From: JAMPXD01 sp041481895
GTDB lineage: Bacteria; Desulfobacterota; Desulfuromonadia; Geobacterales; Geobacteraceae
Length of the DNA: 19,500 nt
NCBI GenBank assembly: GCA_041481895.1
Contig: JBGPCQ010000041.1
Span: 1-19,500 of the forward strand
Direction: 5' to 3'
The notes below the pieces were generated by a model. That model was not told the DNA's origin and did no database searches. It saw only the letters and a program-made list of their open reading frames with translations. How positions within the stretch are numbered: the first letter of the stretch is position 1; every line of letters starts with the position of its first letter. Positions 1 to 7,434 of this stretch are shown here, piece after piece. Both the position numbers and the translations under genes were made by a program.

Positions 1-402
1 GTCGGTCGCCGGGGTCAGGGAGAAGGCCACCCGTTTGGCTGCGGCGGGGATGCCGTATTTGACCAGCATGGTCATCAGGCCGACGGTCAGGAGGAGCGCC
101 AGGAGGGCGAGCGGCAGGCTCCTTTCCCAGCGGTGGAGGAGTCGCTGCAGCAGGCCCGTTCCCTGCCCTGCCAGGAGGCCGTCCAGGGGGAGGCCCCCGG
201 CGATCTCGCACTGGGAGCCGTCGGGAAAGCGGAGTGTACGGTGGATGGCGCCGATTCCGGAAGAAATGCGGATGTCCCGGATGTAATAGCCCGTGTCGAT
301 GCCGTTGCCGGCGATCCGCAGCCGGTCCTCCAGGCAGGAAACAGTCACCTCGGTGCGCGCGGAGCTTTTACCGTCGTAATAAAAGCCGGTGAGATTTTTC
401 AT
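1..402 (-). CDS. N-terminal part of a probable M48-family metallopeptidase (cut by window edge)
   Basis: The first 134 codons of a gene that runs off the left edge are visible. It starts at ATG 402-400, and this ATG overlaps the TGA of the upstream DUF898 gene by four bases (ATGA), so the two are probably translationally coupled. The protein begins MKNLTGFYYDGKSS. It has a beta-rich soluble stretch to about residue 85, a polar linker, and one hydrophobic segment (about residues 97-114, SLPLALLALLLTVGLMTML). In deltaproteobacteria a DUF898 gene is often followed by an M48 peptidase with such a small N-terminal domain and a membrane anchor. That context, together with the fold-like N-terminus, is the basis of the call. 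The zinc-binding HEXXH motif would lie outside the window, so catalysis cannot be confirmed here. Confidence 0.6.
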   Translation of the reverse strand, partial: MKNLTGFYYDGKSSARTEVTVSCLEDRLRIAGNGIDTGYYIRDIRISSGIGAIHRTLRFPDGSQCEIAGGLPLDGLLAGQGTGLLQRLLHRWERSLPLALLALLLTVGLMTMLVKYGIPAAAKRVAFSLTPATD

Positions 403-1703
403 AGCGCCACGTCAATCCCGAAAATGTCCCCGATCTCTTCCCCGGCTGAACCGACCTCCTCCTGGCTGGCGGCCAGGAAACTCTCCAGGTCGTCCGTCGC
501 GCGGAATTCCAGTTGCCCGAAACGGTAGTGCACCATCCGGATCGCCGCCCACGGGATCATCAGCCCCAGGCTGACAAGAATGACGAAGGCGCTTGACAGT
601 CGGATCCAGATAATGGCGGGTACGCTCAGGGTGCAGTTGAAGCGGCTGGCCCCGATGCCGGTGGAGTTCCAGGTCAGGTTGGCCAGGGCGGTCTCCAGGT
701 AAACGGCAAAGGTGAGGTAGAGAGGGAGGATGAGCAGCACCAGGAGGCCGACCGCGAGGCCGACCGATTTCTGCAGTGATGCCGGGTTGACCGGCTGTGC
801 CGAGAGGGAGAAGAGGGATGCCCCTCCGAGGAAAAGCATCGACAGGAAAGATACGCCGACGAAGAAGACGATAAGGATAAGGATGAAAATGCCCAGCCCC
901 TTGATGAAGATCTTGTAGAAATCCTCGGCCGTGGCCGCGAAGGTGCAGGGTGTCTGTCCGTAACTGCTGTTTACGACAAAAAAGTTTTTTTGACGATAGA
1001 CCATGTAGGGGAGGAGCAGTCCGAGGGTGACCGGCATCAGCACGGGGAGCACGGCAAACACGAGGTAAGCCTCCCGGTAGTTCGGCCGGAAGCTGAAGCG
1101 GACCCCCCGGTGCTCGGTGTTGCGGTGGTTGAACATGCGGGAGCGTACTATCAGCCAGGGGGTGACGATAAAGAAAAGCAGGACGAATATGAAACTGAGG
1201 GACGGGCTTGCTTTCGTCCCGAGCATGTAGAGGATAAACAGCCCCGCGCCGATCAGCCACCCCTTGAACAGGGCGAGCGGGTCGGCGAGATAATCGAAAG
1301 GGGAGTTGTCGAGCAGGGTATTGCCGAAAAAATAACGCCGCTTGCGCACTTTGGCCCAGGCCGAATAGAGGCCGAATGTAACGATCTTCAGGAGCATGTT
1401 GACGATCCAGATGCCGAAATATTCTGAGGCTGTGCCGGTGAAGACAAAGGAGAAGGTGCGCGGGAACTTTCTTCCCGGACCACCAGGAGGGCTGGGAGAA
1501 AGGATTGAGGGAGAATCCGCGGCAGCGGGCGAGGCGTCTTCGGTCCGGGATAGCGGCTCCCCGGGCCGCATAACGGCATGCGCCATGCTGAAGCGCTGCC
1601 GGCAGCGGGGACAGCCGACGTTGACCGTTCCCGGCGGGATGGCTGCAGGGTCGGTGGTCCTGGAGTAGCCGCATTGAGGGCATGTTATTGAAATGAGAGT
1701 CAT
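399..1703 (-). CDS. DUF898 (YjgN-type) integral membrane protein with N-terminal zinc ribbon
   Basis: A 434-residue membrane protein. An N-terminal zinc-ribbon-like finger is formed by C8-x2-C11 and C31-x2-C34 and precedes a Pro/Ser-rich linker (about 45-78). From about residue 80 to 400 there are several hydrophobic helices, with the positively charged loop AWAKVRKRRYFFGNT and the segment FDYLADPLALFKGWLIG that are typical of the DUF898/YjgN family. The biochemical function of the family is unknown. The TGA stop overlaps the next gene's ATG, so the two form an operon. A TTGACA promoter-like site lies just upstream. The ATG at 1703 has no strong Shine-Dalgarno sequence, but it directly precedes the first zinc-ligand motif, so the start is probably right. 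Confidence 0.88.
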   Translation of the reverse strand: MTLISITCPQCGYSRTTDPAAIPPGTVNVGCPRCRQRFSMAHAVMRPGEPLSRTEDASPAAADSPSILSPSPPGGPGRKFPRTFSFVFTGTASEYFGIWIVNMLLKIVTFGLYSAWAKVRKRRYFFGNTLLDNSPFDYLADPLALFKGWLIGAGLFILYMLGTKASPSLSFIFVLLFFIVTPWLIVRSRMFNHRNTEHRGVRFSFRPNYREAYLVFAVLPVLMPVTLGLLLPYMVYRQKNFFVVNSSYGQTPCTFAATAEDFYKIFIKGLGIFILILIVFFVGVSFLSMLFLGGASLFSLSAQPVNPASLQKSVGLAVGLLVLLILPLYLTFAVYLETALANLTWNSTGIGASRFNCTLSVPAIIWIRLSSAFVILVSLGLMIPWAAIRMVHYRFGQLEFRATDDLESFLAASQEEVGSAGEEIGDIFGIDVAL

Positions 1704-1756
1704 GGAAGCGGGAACGCACTGGTTTACGATTGATTTCCGGTCCGGGGACCTGTCTT

Positions 1757-1785
1757 TAGATACTCCCGAAACGGTTCCCTGTCAA
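1757..1785 (-). promoter_or_regulatory. Candidate sigma-70 promoter for the DUF898/M48 pair
   Basis: On the minus strand a perfect TTGACA -35 box (1785-1780) is followed after 17 bases by TATCTA (1762-1757), a weak -10 match. Transcription would begin about 50 bases before the DUF898 start codon. The site lies in the 90-base gap behind the response-regulator gene, so the DUF898 unit may be transcribed independently. The call is by motif and spacing only. Confidence 0.4.
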
Positions 1786-1793
1786 CCGGATAT

Positions 1794-2228
1794 TCAAGTG
1801 CGGGATGTGATGGAGGGAAGGTTAATCGTAAAAGCTTCGCCAGGGTGCATGCCGGATTCCTGCCCGCCGAATGCCCTCTCTACGGCAAAAATCAGGTCTT
1901 TCCCCCTGAAAGGCTTAATAATGTAACCGCTCGCGCCTGTAGCCATTGCCCTCTGGATAATGTCGATGTCGGTGTAAGCAGAGACAAATACGATCGGTAT
2001 GTTACGGTGACTTCTGATCCTTTCCGCTGCCTCGATACCGTCGATGAAGCCATTGAGCCTGATATCCATGAGCACCAGGTCCGGGGAGGTCGCATGTGCA
2101 ACGGCAACCGCCTCCTCGCCCGATGCGGTAACACCGGAGACCTGCCAGCCATGCCGACACAAAACCAGCTTCATGAAATCGGCGATCATAACGACGTCTT
2201 CTACAATGAGAATCTGGCGCATTTTCAT
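1794..2228 (-). CDS. Single-domain response regulator (CheY-like receiver)
   Basis: With the start at ATG 2228 this is a 144-residue protein that is almost only a receiver domain. The acidic pair is E10-D11, the phospho-acceptor is D55 in LVLMDIRL, the conserved Ser is S83 (FVSAYTD) and the Lys is K105 (IIKPF). No DNA-binding or enzymatic output domain follows; about 25 residues of tail remain. The frame is open further upstream, but the start at 2228 is preferred because an AGGA Shine-Dalgarno sits just before it and the receiver fold begins immediately. An alternative ATG lies two codons later at 2222. No histidine kinase is adjacent, so the partner is unknown. A long intergenic region with palindromes and a possible sigma-54 promoter lies upstream. 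Confidence 0.9.
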   Translation of the reverse strand: MKMRQILIVEDVVMIADFMKLVLCRHGWQVSGVTASGEEAVAVAHATSPDLVLMDIRLNGFIDGIEAAERIRSHRNIPIVFVSAYTDIDIIQRAMATGASGYIIKPFRGKDLIFAVERAFGGQESGMHPGEAFTINLPSITSRT

Positions 2229-2278
2229 CACATTGCCGGTCCTGGTGAATTTATCTGTAATAAATACTATTTTTAGTC

Positions 2279-2295
2279 TGCCAGAAATATGCCAA
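2279..2295 (-). promoter_or_regulatory. Possible sigma-54 (-24/-12) promoter upstream of the response regulator
   Basis: The minus strand reads TTGGCATATTTCTGGCA. It keeps the invariant GG and GC dinucleotides exactly ten bases apart and matches much of the TTGGCAC-N5-TTGCA consensus, with one mismatch in the -12 element (TGGC instead of TTGC). The start of transcription would be near 2268, about 40 bases before the response-regulator ATG. Three identical-type palindromes lie about 90-200 bases upstream, where sigma-54 enhancer sites usually sit. This is a motif-based proposal only. Confidence 0.35.
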
Positions 2296-2353
2296 ACGAT
2301 AATATTCATTAAAATTAACAAGATAGAGAAGACAGCGGCGGGAGCATGAGGAG

Positions 2354-2473
2354 TAAATGTAAACTTTGTTTACATCGTGAGGAGAAAAACCCGTGCGAAA
2401 GCTTGCCGGCAAAGGGATTAAGGGCTATGTAAACAAAATTTACATTTACAGGTTCCTGTAAACTTTGTTTACT
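2354..2473. repeat. Three TGTAAA-N5-TTTACA palindromes (probable operator/enhancer sites)
   Basis: Three 17-bp near-identical palindromes lie at 2358-2374 (TGTAAACTTTGTTTACA, perfect), 2428-2444 (TGTAAACAAAATTTACA) and 2457-2473 (last base changed). The first two share a longer core in opposite orientation (2354-2376 and 2426-2448, one mismatch), so they are also an inverted pair. The half-site resembles the TyrR/PhhR box TGTAAA-N6-TTTACA, but the spacer here is five bases. No gene occupies the region. The rest of the 407-bp gap (2229-2635) holds the possible sigma-54 promoter and a hairpin repeat near gltX. Confidence 0.7.
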
Positions 2474-2549
2474 CTTTACCCGAGAAGGGAAACGGGAGGG
2501 AAGAGAACAGAGGATAATTATTATGAAAAAATCAACTTTTTGATGCAAC

Positions 2550-2613
2550 GACGTAAAGGCGCAAAGATTTAATGGAGAAAATGCCTTTCTTTGCGCGGCT
2601 GCGTCTTTGCGTC
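2550..2613. repeat. CGCAAAGA-type intergenic inverted repeat
   Basis: A perfect 9-bp inverted pair, GCGCAAAGA at 2559-2567 and TCTTTGCGC at 2588-2596, is flanked by further copies of the same theme: GACGTAAAGGCGC before it and GCGTCTTTGCGTC after it. It lies 23 bases behind the gltX stop. It could fold in the gltX transcript, but no U-tract follows, so it is not called a terminator. The repetitive wording resembles short intergenic repeats common in many proteobacterial genomes. Confidence 0.5.
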
Positions 2614-2635
2614 AAAATAACGCGCTAGTTCCTCG

Positions 2636-4042
2636 TCAGACGTGTGACCGGACGAACTCCAAAGCCCGTGTGATCCTGTTCAGGGTCGCATCTTTGCCGA
2701 GTACCTCGATCACCTCGTAGATCGAGGGTGACGTTGTTCCGCCGCAGAGGGCGACCCGGATCGGCGGGCCGAGCTGGCCCATCTTGATCCCCCGTTCATC
2801 GCAGATTCCCTTGATGACTGTTTCGATTCCCTGGTGAGAAAAATCGTCGAGCTTGCCGAGACGATCCCGGACCTGCTCGAACAGGGGAACCACGTCCGGT
2901 TTCAGGAATTTATCCACGGCCTGGGGGTCGTAGACAAACGTGTCCCGGTAGTAGAAGACTGCTCCGTCGGCCATCTCCAGCATGGTACGGGACCGCTCCT
3001 GGAGGGTTCTGATAACTGCGACGAGGTTTGGCCCCCGGCCGGCATTGACCCCCCGTTCGGCGAGGAAGGGGGCCAGGAGTTCCGCCAGCCGCTGCGGATC
3101 GCCGGTTTTGATGTAGTGGGCGTTCAGCCAGAGCAGCTTGTCCGGGTTGAAGACTCCCGCGGAACGGCCGACTGTCTCGATAGAAAATTTATCGATCAAC
3201 TCGTCGAGAGAGAATATCTCCTCGTCACCGTAACTCCAGCCGAGGCGGACCAGGTAGTTAACCATTGCCTCGGGAAGAAAGCCCATATCACGGTATGCCA
3301 TGACGCTGGTCGCCCCGTGACGCTTGGACAGCCGGCTCTTGTCGGCACCGAGGATCATCGGCACGTGGGCGAATTGCGGCACCGGGCAGCCGAGCGCCTC
3401 GTAGAGAAGTATCTGGCGGGGGGTATTGTTGACATGGTCGTCGCCGCGGATGACCGTAGTGATCGCCATGGAAACGTCGTCTACCACCACCGTAAAATTA
3501 TATGTCGGGGTGCCGTCGCTCCGCTGGATGATGAGGTCGTCCAGTTCTTCATTGTTAAAAGATATGGGCCCCTTGACGAGGTCGTCGAAGGCGGTTACCC
3601 CCTCGTGGGGCGCCTTGAAGCGGACTACATAGGGTTTCCCGGGAATATCCGCGTTAAGAGAGCGGCAGGTGCCGTCGTACTTGGGCTTGCTCCCTGACGC
3701 TAGGGCCTTCTCCCTTTTCGCCTCCAGCTCTTCGGCGGTACAGTAGCATTTATAGGCCTTCCCCTGTGCCAGGAGCTTCGCCGCGAACTCCTTGTAGAGA
3801 GGGAAGTTTTCCGACTGGAAAAAGGGCCCTTCGTCCCAGTCGAGGCCGAGCCAGCGCATCCCCTCCAGGATGGCATCAACCGATTCCTGCGTGGAACGGG
3901 CCACGTCGGTGTCCTCGATCCGGAGGATGAATTTCCCCTGCTCCTTTTTGGCGAGAAGCCAGTTGAAAAGGGCGGTACGGGCTCCTCCGACATGGAGGTA
4001 ACCGGTAGGGCTGGGGGCGAAACGGAGACGGACTTCGGACAT
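2636..4042 (-). CDS. gltX: Glutamyl-tRNA synthetase
   Basis: A 468-residue class I aminoacyl-tRNA synthetase that charges tRNA(Glu) with glutamate in the cytoplasm. It has the N-terminal PSPTGYLHVGG motif (HIGH-type signature, HVGG at 17-20) and the KMSKS-type loop SRLSKR at 236-241. A zinc-binding segment is suggested by C99, C101 and C126. Length and full colinearity match bacterial GltX. The start at 4042 is supported by AAGGAG eight bases upstream. It lies 24 bases behind yacG and is probably co-transcribed with it. Whether it also charges tRNA(Gln), as in bacteria using the GatCAB route, cannot be judged from this window. Confidence 0.97.
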   Translation of the reverse strand: MSEVRLRFAPSPTGYLHVGGARTALFNWLLAKKEQGKFILRIEDTDVARSTQESVDAILEGMRWLGLDWDEGPFFQSENFPLYKEFAAKLLAQGKAYKCYCTAEELEAKREKALASGSKPKYDGTCRSLNADIPGKPYVVRFKAPHEGVTAFDDLVKGPISFNNEELDDLIIQRSDGTPTYNFTVVVDDVSMAITTVIRGDDHVNNTPRQILLYEALGCPVPQFAHVPMILGADKSRLSKRHGATSVMAYRDMGFLPEAMVNYLVRLGWSYGDEEIFSLDELIDKFSIETVGRSAGVFNPDKLLWLNAHYIKTGDPQRLAELLAPFLAERGVNAGRGPNLVAVIRTLQERSRTMLEMADGAVFYYRDTFVYDPQAVDKFLKPDVVPLFEQVRDRLGKLDDFSHQGIETVIKGICDERGIKMGQLGPPIRVALCGGTTSPSIYEVIEVLGKDATLNRITRALEFVRSHV

Positions 4043-4066
4043 GATGTGCTCCTTTGATATGTTCAG

Positions 4067-4246
4067 TTACTCTTCCGGTTCCTCATCGGAGGGAAGCTTC
4101 TCCCCCGGAACCCGGTACTCCCCGTCGGACCATGCCGCGAGGTCGATAAGCCGGCACCGCTCGGAGCAGAAGGGGCGGTCGGGGTTCCCTTCCCAGGCGG
4201 ATTCCTTCCGGCAGCGGGGACATTTCACGGTTTTCAGTTGTGACAT
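4067..4246 (-). CDS. yacG: YacG-type zinc-finger protein (DNA gyrase inhibitor family)
   Basis: A 59-residue protein starting at ATG 4246. It has the YacG signature: CPRC (C9, C12) and CSERC (C27, C31) around the conserved FCSERCRLIDLAAW, followed by an acidic tail ending SDEEPEE. E. coli YacG binds gyrase and inhibits it, and the zinc is held by the four cysteines. The frame extends upstream to 4408, but that extension is not YacG-like, and the ATG at 4246 directly precedes the conserved core with a weak GGGGGA ribosome site. It is the first gene of a probable yacG-gltX unit. Confidence 0.9.
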   Translation of the reverse strand: MSQLKTVKCPRCRKESAWEGNPDRPFCSERCRLIDLAAWSDGEYRVPGEKLPSDEEPEE

Positions 4247-4402
4247 AGCTATTCCCCCAAACAAAAACCCCGGGCATCTGTGCATCCCAGGGCTGATTTC
4301 GCCGGATGTTCCGGAAGCTGATTTTATAGCGAAACCTGCCTGAAAGTCAATCTTCGTTTTCCGGGGAAATCCTGCAATTATCCGGAAAAAGCAAATTGAA
4401 TC

Positions 4403-4431
4403 TTGCATTTAACGAAAATACTTGCTATGTA
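4403..4431 (+). promoter_or_regulatory. Candidate sigma-70 promoter for the small membrane peptide gene
   Basis: TTGCAT (4403-4408) and TATGTA (4426-4431) are separated by exactly 17 bases in an AT-rich stretch on the plus strand. The predicted start is about 95 bases upstream of the 55-residue gene's ATG. The 285-base region 4247-4531 between yacG and this gene otherwise shows no clear feature; a yacG promoter must lie there, but I cannot place it. Confidence 0.4.
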
Positions 4432-4531
4432 AAAAGATACGTTACACGCTACTAAACTTTTCAAATCGGGCCGAGTCCGGTCCGGCAGTCTTTTTTCGAC
4501 ACGTTCTGACAGAAAGAGAGGTACTTTTCCC

Positions 4532-4699
4532 ATGGCTGAAGATTGCAAGGATCAGGGTAAAAAATGTATGGACGGCCTGCCGGTGCTGATCACCTTCCTG
4601 GTGGGCGCGGCCGTGGGTGTGGGAATTGTCCTGTTTACCGAATCAAGGGCAAAGGAAAACGAAGGCAAAGACTACGGCGATGCCGACCTGTTTGTCTGA
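4532..4699 (+). CDS. Small single-pass membrane protein, function unknown
   Basis: A 55-codon gene, the only one on the plus strand. ATG 4532 is preceded by GAGAGG about ten bases upstream and by a plausible promoter. The product begins MAEDCKDQGKKCMDG, has one hydrophobic helix (about residues 17-35, PVLITFLVGAAVGVGIVLF, with small-residue GxxxG-like spacing) and a charged tail (ESRAKENEGKDYGDADLFV). The Gly-rich helix followed by a charged tail is reminiscent of short YtxH-like proteins, but the similarity is too weak for a family call. It is divergent from yacG. The balanced N-terminal charge, helix and tail argue for a true gene. Confidence 0.6.
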   Translation: MAEDCKDQGKKCMDGLPVLITFLVGAAVGVGIVLFTESRAKENEGKDYGDADLFV

Positions 4700-4946
4700 G
4701 CAGAATAGACCTCGTTGCCAAACTACCTTCTGTTGACAGCTATTCTCCGCTGATTTAATCATGTTCCCCCAGCTTCCCGGCGCGGTTATGGGACCTGTTG
4801 CCGGACGCCGGGGATTCACTGCCTGCGGATGACCCTTCACATCTACGCGGTTCGACAATCCGGAAAAAAATTCCTCTGGTGCAATGACGCGGCGATGCAC
4901 GCGGCTGAGTACGATAACCGTGCACGGCAGGTGCCGGCAGCCCCCC

Positions 4947-6083
4947 TTACGCGTTTATTGCCCGGTCCAGGTCGGCTATCAGGTCTTCGGGGTCTTCCAG
5001 CCCTACCGACAGGCGGACCAGTGTATCGGATATCCCCTTCTTTTCCCGCTCTTCCTTTGGTACTGCCGCGTGGGACATCTTTGCCGGATAGGAGAGAATG
5101 CTCTCCACGCCGCCGAGGCTGACCGCGAAGGCGCACAGTTCGGAACCCTCCAGGAGACGTTTGGTCAGCTCATACGAGGCCAGGGTAAAGGAGAGAACCG
5201 CCCCGGGACCCGACGTCTGTCCGGCGTGGACTGCATGGCCCGGGTGGCCGGGGAGCCCCGGGTAGAATACCTCTTCCACCCTCGCCTGTTCCTTGAGCCA
5301 GCCGGCGATGGCAAGAGCCCCTTTCTGGCTCTCCTCCATCCGTACCTTGAGGGTTTTCAGCCCCCTGAGCACGAGCCATGAATCCTGAGGCCCGAGGACC
5401 GCCCCGAAGGCATTCTGAACGAAACGGAGCCGTTTCCCCAGCTTTTCGTCCTTCACCACCGCGAACCCGCAGAGCACGTCGCTGTGGCCATTGAGGAACT
5501 TGGTGCCGCTGTGCAGGACGATATCGCAGCCGAGATCGAGGGGGCGCTGCAGATAGGGAGTCATGAAGGTGTTGTCGACAATGGAGAGGAGGCCGCGGTC
5601 TCTGGCCAGTTCCGCGGCAGCCCGCAGGTCGGTGATCTTCAAGAGCGGGTTGGAGGGGGTTTCCAGGAAGAGCGCCCGGGTCTCCGGCCGGATGGCGGCG
5701 GCGAACGCATCCGTATCGGTGGCATCGACGAAGCTGCTGGTGATGCCGAGGCGCGTGAAGAGGGAGGTGAGTACACGGTAGGTGCCGCCGTACACGTCTT
5801 CGCAAACCACCAGGTGGTCGCCCGGTGAAAAGAGCAGGAGCGCCGACGAAATAGCCGCCATCCCCGAGGCGAAGGCATAGGCATGGGTGCCGTTTTCCAG
5901 TTGGGCGACGGCATCCTCCAGCGCCTCGCGGGTCGGATTGCCGGAGCGGGAGTAGTCGTATCTGCCGAACTGTTCCACCGATTCCTGGCGGAAAGTGGAG
6001 GCCTGGCAGATCGGGATGCTGAGGGCGCCGGTGGCGGGGTCGGTTTCGTGACCGTTGTGAATCAGTCTGGTGGCGAACTTCAT
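4947..6083 (-). CDS. Transsulfuration PLP enzyme (MetC/MccB type: cystathionine beta/gamma-lyase or related)
   Basis: A 378-residue member of the Cys/Met-metabolism PLP family. It has YDYSRSGNPTR (43-52), the cofactor-contact motif IVDNTF with D170, and the PLP lysine K195 in SGTKFLNGHSD. The C-terminal substrate region reads SLGGVESILSYPAKMSHA. It resembles Bacillus MetC and YrhB more than MetI. Family members split cystathionine or eliminate from homocysteine or cysteine, and sequence alone does not fix the reaction. ATG 6083 is chosen because GGAGG lies just upstream; the open frame continues nine codons further. It is the second gene of the SAM-riboswitch unit, 19 bases behind its paralogue. 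Its role would be interconverting cysteine, homocysteine and methionine precursors. Confidence 0.9.
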   Translation of the reverse strand: MKFATRLIHNGHETDPATGALSIPICQASTFRQESVEQFGRYDYSRSGNPTREALEDAVAQLENGTHAYAFASGMAAISSALLLFSPGDHLVVCEDVYGGTYRVLTSLFTRLGITSSFVDATDTDAFAAAIRPETRALFLETPSNPLLKITDLRAAAELARDRGLLSIVDNTFMTPYLQRPLDLGCDIVLHSGTKFLNGHSDVLCGFAVVKDEKLGKRLRFVQNAFGAVLGPQDSWLVLRGLKTLKVRMEESQKGALAIAGWLKEQARVEEVFYPGLPGHPGHAVHAGQTSGPGAVLSFTLASYELTKRLLEGSELCAFAVSLGGVESILSYPAKMSHAAVPKEEREKKGISDTLVRLSVGLEDPEDLIADLDRAINA

Positions 6084-6102
6084 ATATCCTCCGGATAGTG
6101 CT

Positions 6103-7236
6103 TTATTCAAATGCCTGGTCGAGGTCGTTTATCAAATCGTCCGCATCCTCGATCCCGACGGAGAGGCGGAGCAGCACGTCGTTGATGCCGAGCCTCGCCC
6201 GGATTGCCGGCTCGATGTCGGCGTGGGTCTGCGCTTCAGGGAAGGTGATCAGGGTTTCCACTCCGCCGAGGCTTTCGGCAAACGAGATCAGCCGGGTCTT
6301 CAGGAGGAGCTGCTCGACGAGGGCGTGCTCGCACACCTCGAAGGCGATCATGGCGCCGAAGCCGCGAGCCTGGCATTTAAGAATAGCATGGCCGGGATGG
6401 GTTTCCAATCCCGGGTAGTACACTTTTTTGACCCGGGGATGGGCGCCGAGCCAGCGGGCGATCTTCATGGCATTCTCCTGCTGCCGGTCGAGGCGGACCG
6501 ACAGGGTCTTCATCCCCCGGATAGTCAGCCAGGAGTCCTGCGGTCCCAGCACTGCCCCCACGGAATTCTGGTTGAAATAGACCTTTTCCGCCAGTACGGG
6601 GTCCTTCACCACCACCAGCCCCGACACGGTATCGTTGTGTCCCGCCAGGTACTTGGTTGCGCTGTAGACCGTGATGTCCGCACCGAGATCGAACGGCCGG
6701 AGGAGATACGGGGTCAGGAAGGTGTTGTCGACGATGCAAAGCAGCCCCCGATCGCGGCAGAGAGCCGACAATGCGCCAATGTCCGCAACCTTGAGGAGCG
6801 GGTTGGTTAAAGACTCCACGAAGATCGCCCGGGTCTCCGGCCGCAGCGCCGCCCTGACCGCGGCGGGATCGGTGGTGTCCACGTAGGAGAAGGAGAGGTC
6901 GTACTGGCTGAAGACCTGCTCGAACAGGCGGTAGGTGCCGCCGTAGAGATCCTCGGTCACTACCAGGTGGTCTCCTTTCTTGAACAGCAGAATCAGGTTG
7001 GCGATGGCGGCCATCCCCGAGGAATAGGCAAAGCCGCGTGCGCCCCCCTCCAGCCGTGCAATCCCCTCTTCCAGTGCCTGACGGGTCGGGTTGCCCGACC
7101 GGGTGTAGTCGTAGCCCGTGCTCTGGCCGAGCCCCGGGTGCCGGAAGGTTGCCGTCTGGTAGATCGGCACCGTTACCGCCCCGGTGCGCGTATCCCATTC
7201 CAGTCCGATCTGTACCGCCTCTGTCGCGATGTTCAT
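6103..7236 (-). CDS. MetI-like transsulfuration PLP enzyme (cystathionine gamma-synthase / O-acyl-homoserine thiolyase)
   Basis: A 377-residue PLP enzyme and a tandem paralogue of the following gene. It has YDYTRSGNPTRQALE, IVDNTF (D170) and the PLP lysine K195 in SATKYLAGHND. Colinear stretches such as GMKTLSVR, FAESLGGVETLITFP and LLRLSVGIEDADDL match Bacillus MetI, which condenses O-acetylhomoserine with cysteine or sulfide. The start at 7236 follows a clear AAAGGAG. It is the first gene behind the SAM-I riboswitch, so it is presumably switched off when S-adenosylmethionine is plentiful. The pair would make homocysteine for methionine synthesis. Exact substrate preference (acetyl or succinyl, cysteine or sulfide) is not visible. 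Confidence 0.9.
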   Translation of the reverse strand: MNIATEAVQIGLEWDTRTGAVTVPIYQTATFRHPGLGQSTGYDYTRSGNPTRQALEEGIARLEGGARGFAYSSGMAAIANLILLFKKGDHLVVTEDLYGGTYRLFEQVFSQYDLSFSYVDTTDPAAVRAALRPETRAIFVESLTNPLLKVADIGALSALCRDRGLLCIVDNTFLTPYLLRPFDLGADITVYSATKYLAGHNDTVSGLVVVKDPVLAEKVYFNQNSVGAVLGPQDSWLTIRGMKTLSVRLDRQQENAMKIARWLGAHPRVKKVYYPGLETHPGHAILKCQARGFGAMIAFEVCEHALVEQLLLKTRLISFAESLGGVETLITFPEAQTHADIEPAIRARLGINDVLLRLSVGIEDADDLINDLDQAFE

Positions 7237-7263
7237 ACGTATCTCCTTTGGTAGTCCGGCACA

Positions 7264-7369
7264 GTAAAAAGCTCAAGATGCAAGGCTTGCAAGCCGCGAG
7301 GAATGAGGCTTACATCAGTAAGCCGCAGTGACGAGGGGCGCAGCTAAACGCAGCAGATTGACTTTTTAC
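7264..7369. repeat. 106-bp intergenic repeat element with inverted ends
   Basis: The element begins GTAAAAAGCTCAA and ends TTGACTTTTTAC. The ends are inverted copies of each other apart from one extra base. Inside is a perfect hairpin GGCTTAC-ATCA-GTAAGCC (7307-7324) and further GC-rich complementary pieces. Its wording resembles a dispersed intergenic repeat I associate with Geobacter and relatives; only one copy is in the window, so this is from memory. It sits inside the met leader, between the riboswitch terminator and the metI-like start codon, and would be transcribed as structured RNA. Confidence 0.6.
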
Positions 7370-7379
7370 GAAGCCGGAA

Positions 7380-7416
7380 ATGAAAAGTCCCCTTCCGGGG
7401 CGTACGGAAGAGGACT
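7380..7416 (-). terminator. Intrinsic terminator of the SAM riboswitch expression platform
   Basis: In the minus-strand RNA a 12-bp stem, AGUCCUCUUCCG (7416-7405) with CGGAAGGGGACU (7397-7386), has one G-U pair and a seven-base loop, and a short U-run follows. It comes about 20 bases after the aptamer's closing stem. This is the arrangement of a SAM-I OFF switch, in which ligand-bound aptamer allows the terminator to form. Confidence 0.85.
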
Positions 7417-7434
7417 ATATATCTGGCTATCGCT

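Noticed and set aside
412..1719. A long minus-strand reading frame parallel to the DUF898 gene
   Set aside because: It is rich in Arg, Pro and His with no domain pattern, and is a shadow of the real membrane-protein frame, caused by high GC.
2354..2473. CRISPR array or biotin (BirA) operator
   Set aside because: Only three copies at uneven spacing and in mixed orientation rule out CRISPR. The biotin operator has similar halves but needs a spacer of about 14-15 bases.
2315..2548. 77-codon minus-strand open frame in the intergenic region
   Set aside because: It covers the operator palindromes, has no ribosome site and no protein-like pattern.
4840..4866. tRNA-like GGTTCGACAATCC string
   Set aside because: It resembles a T-loop, but no acceptor stem, anticodon arm or D-loop can be placed around it on either strand.
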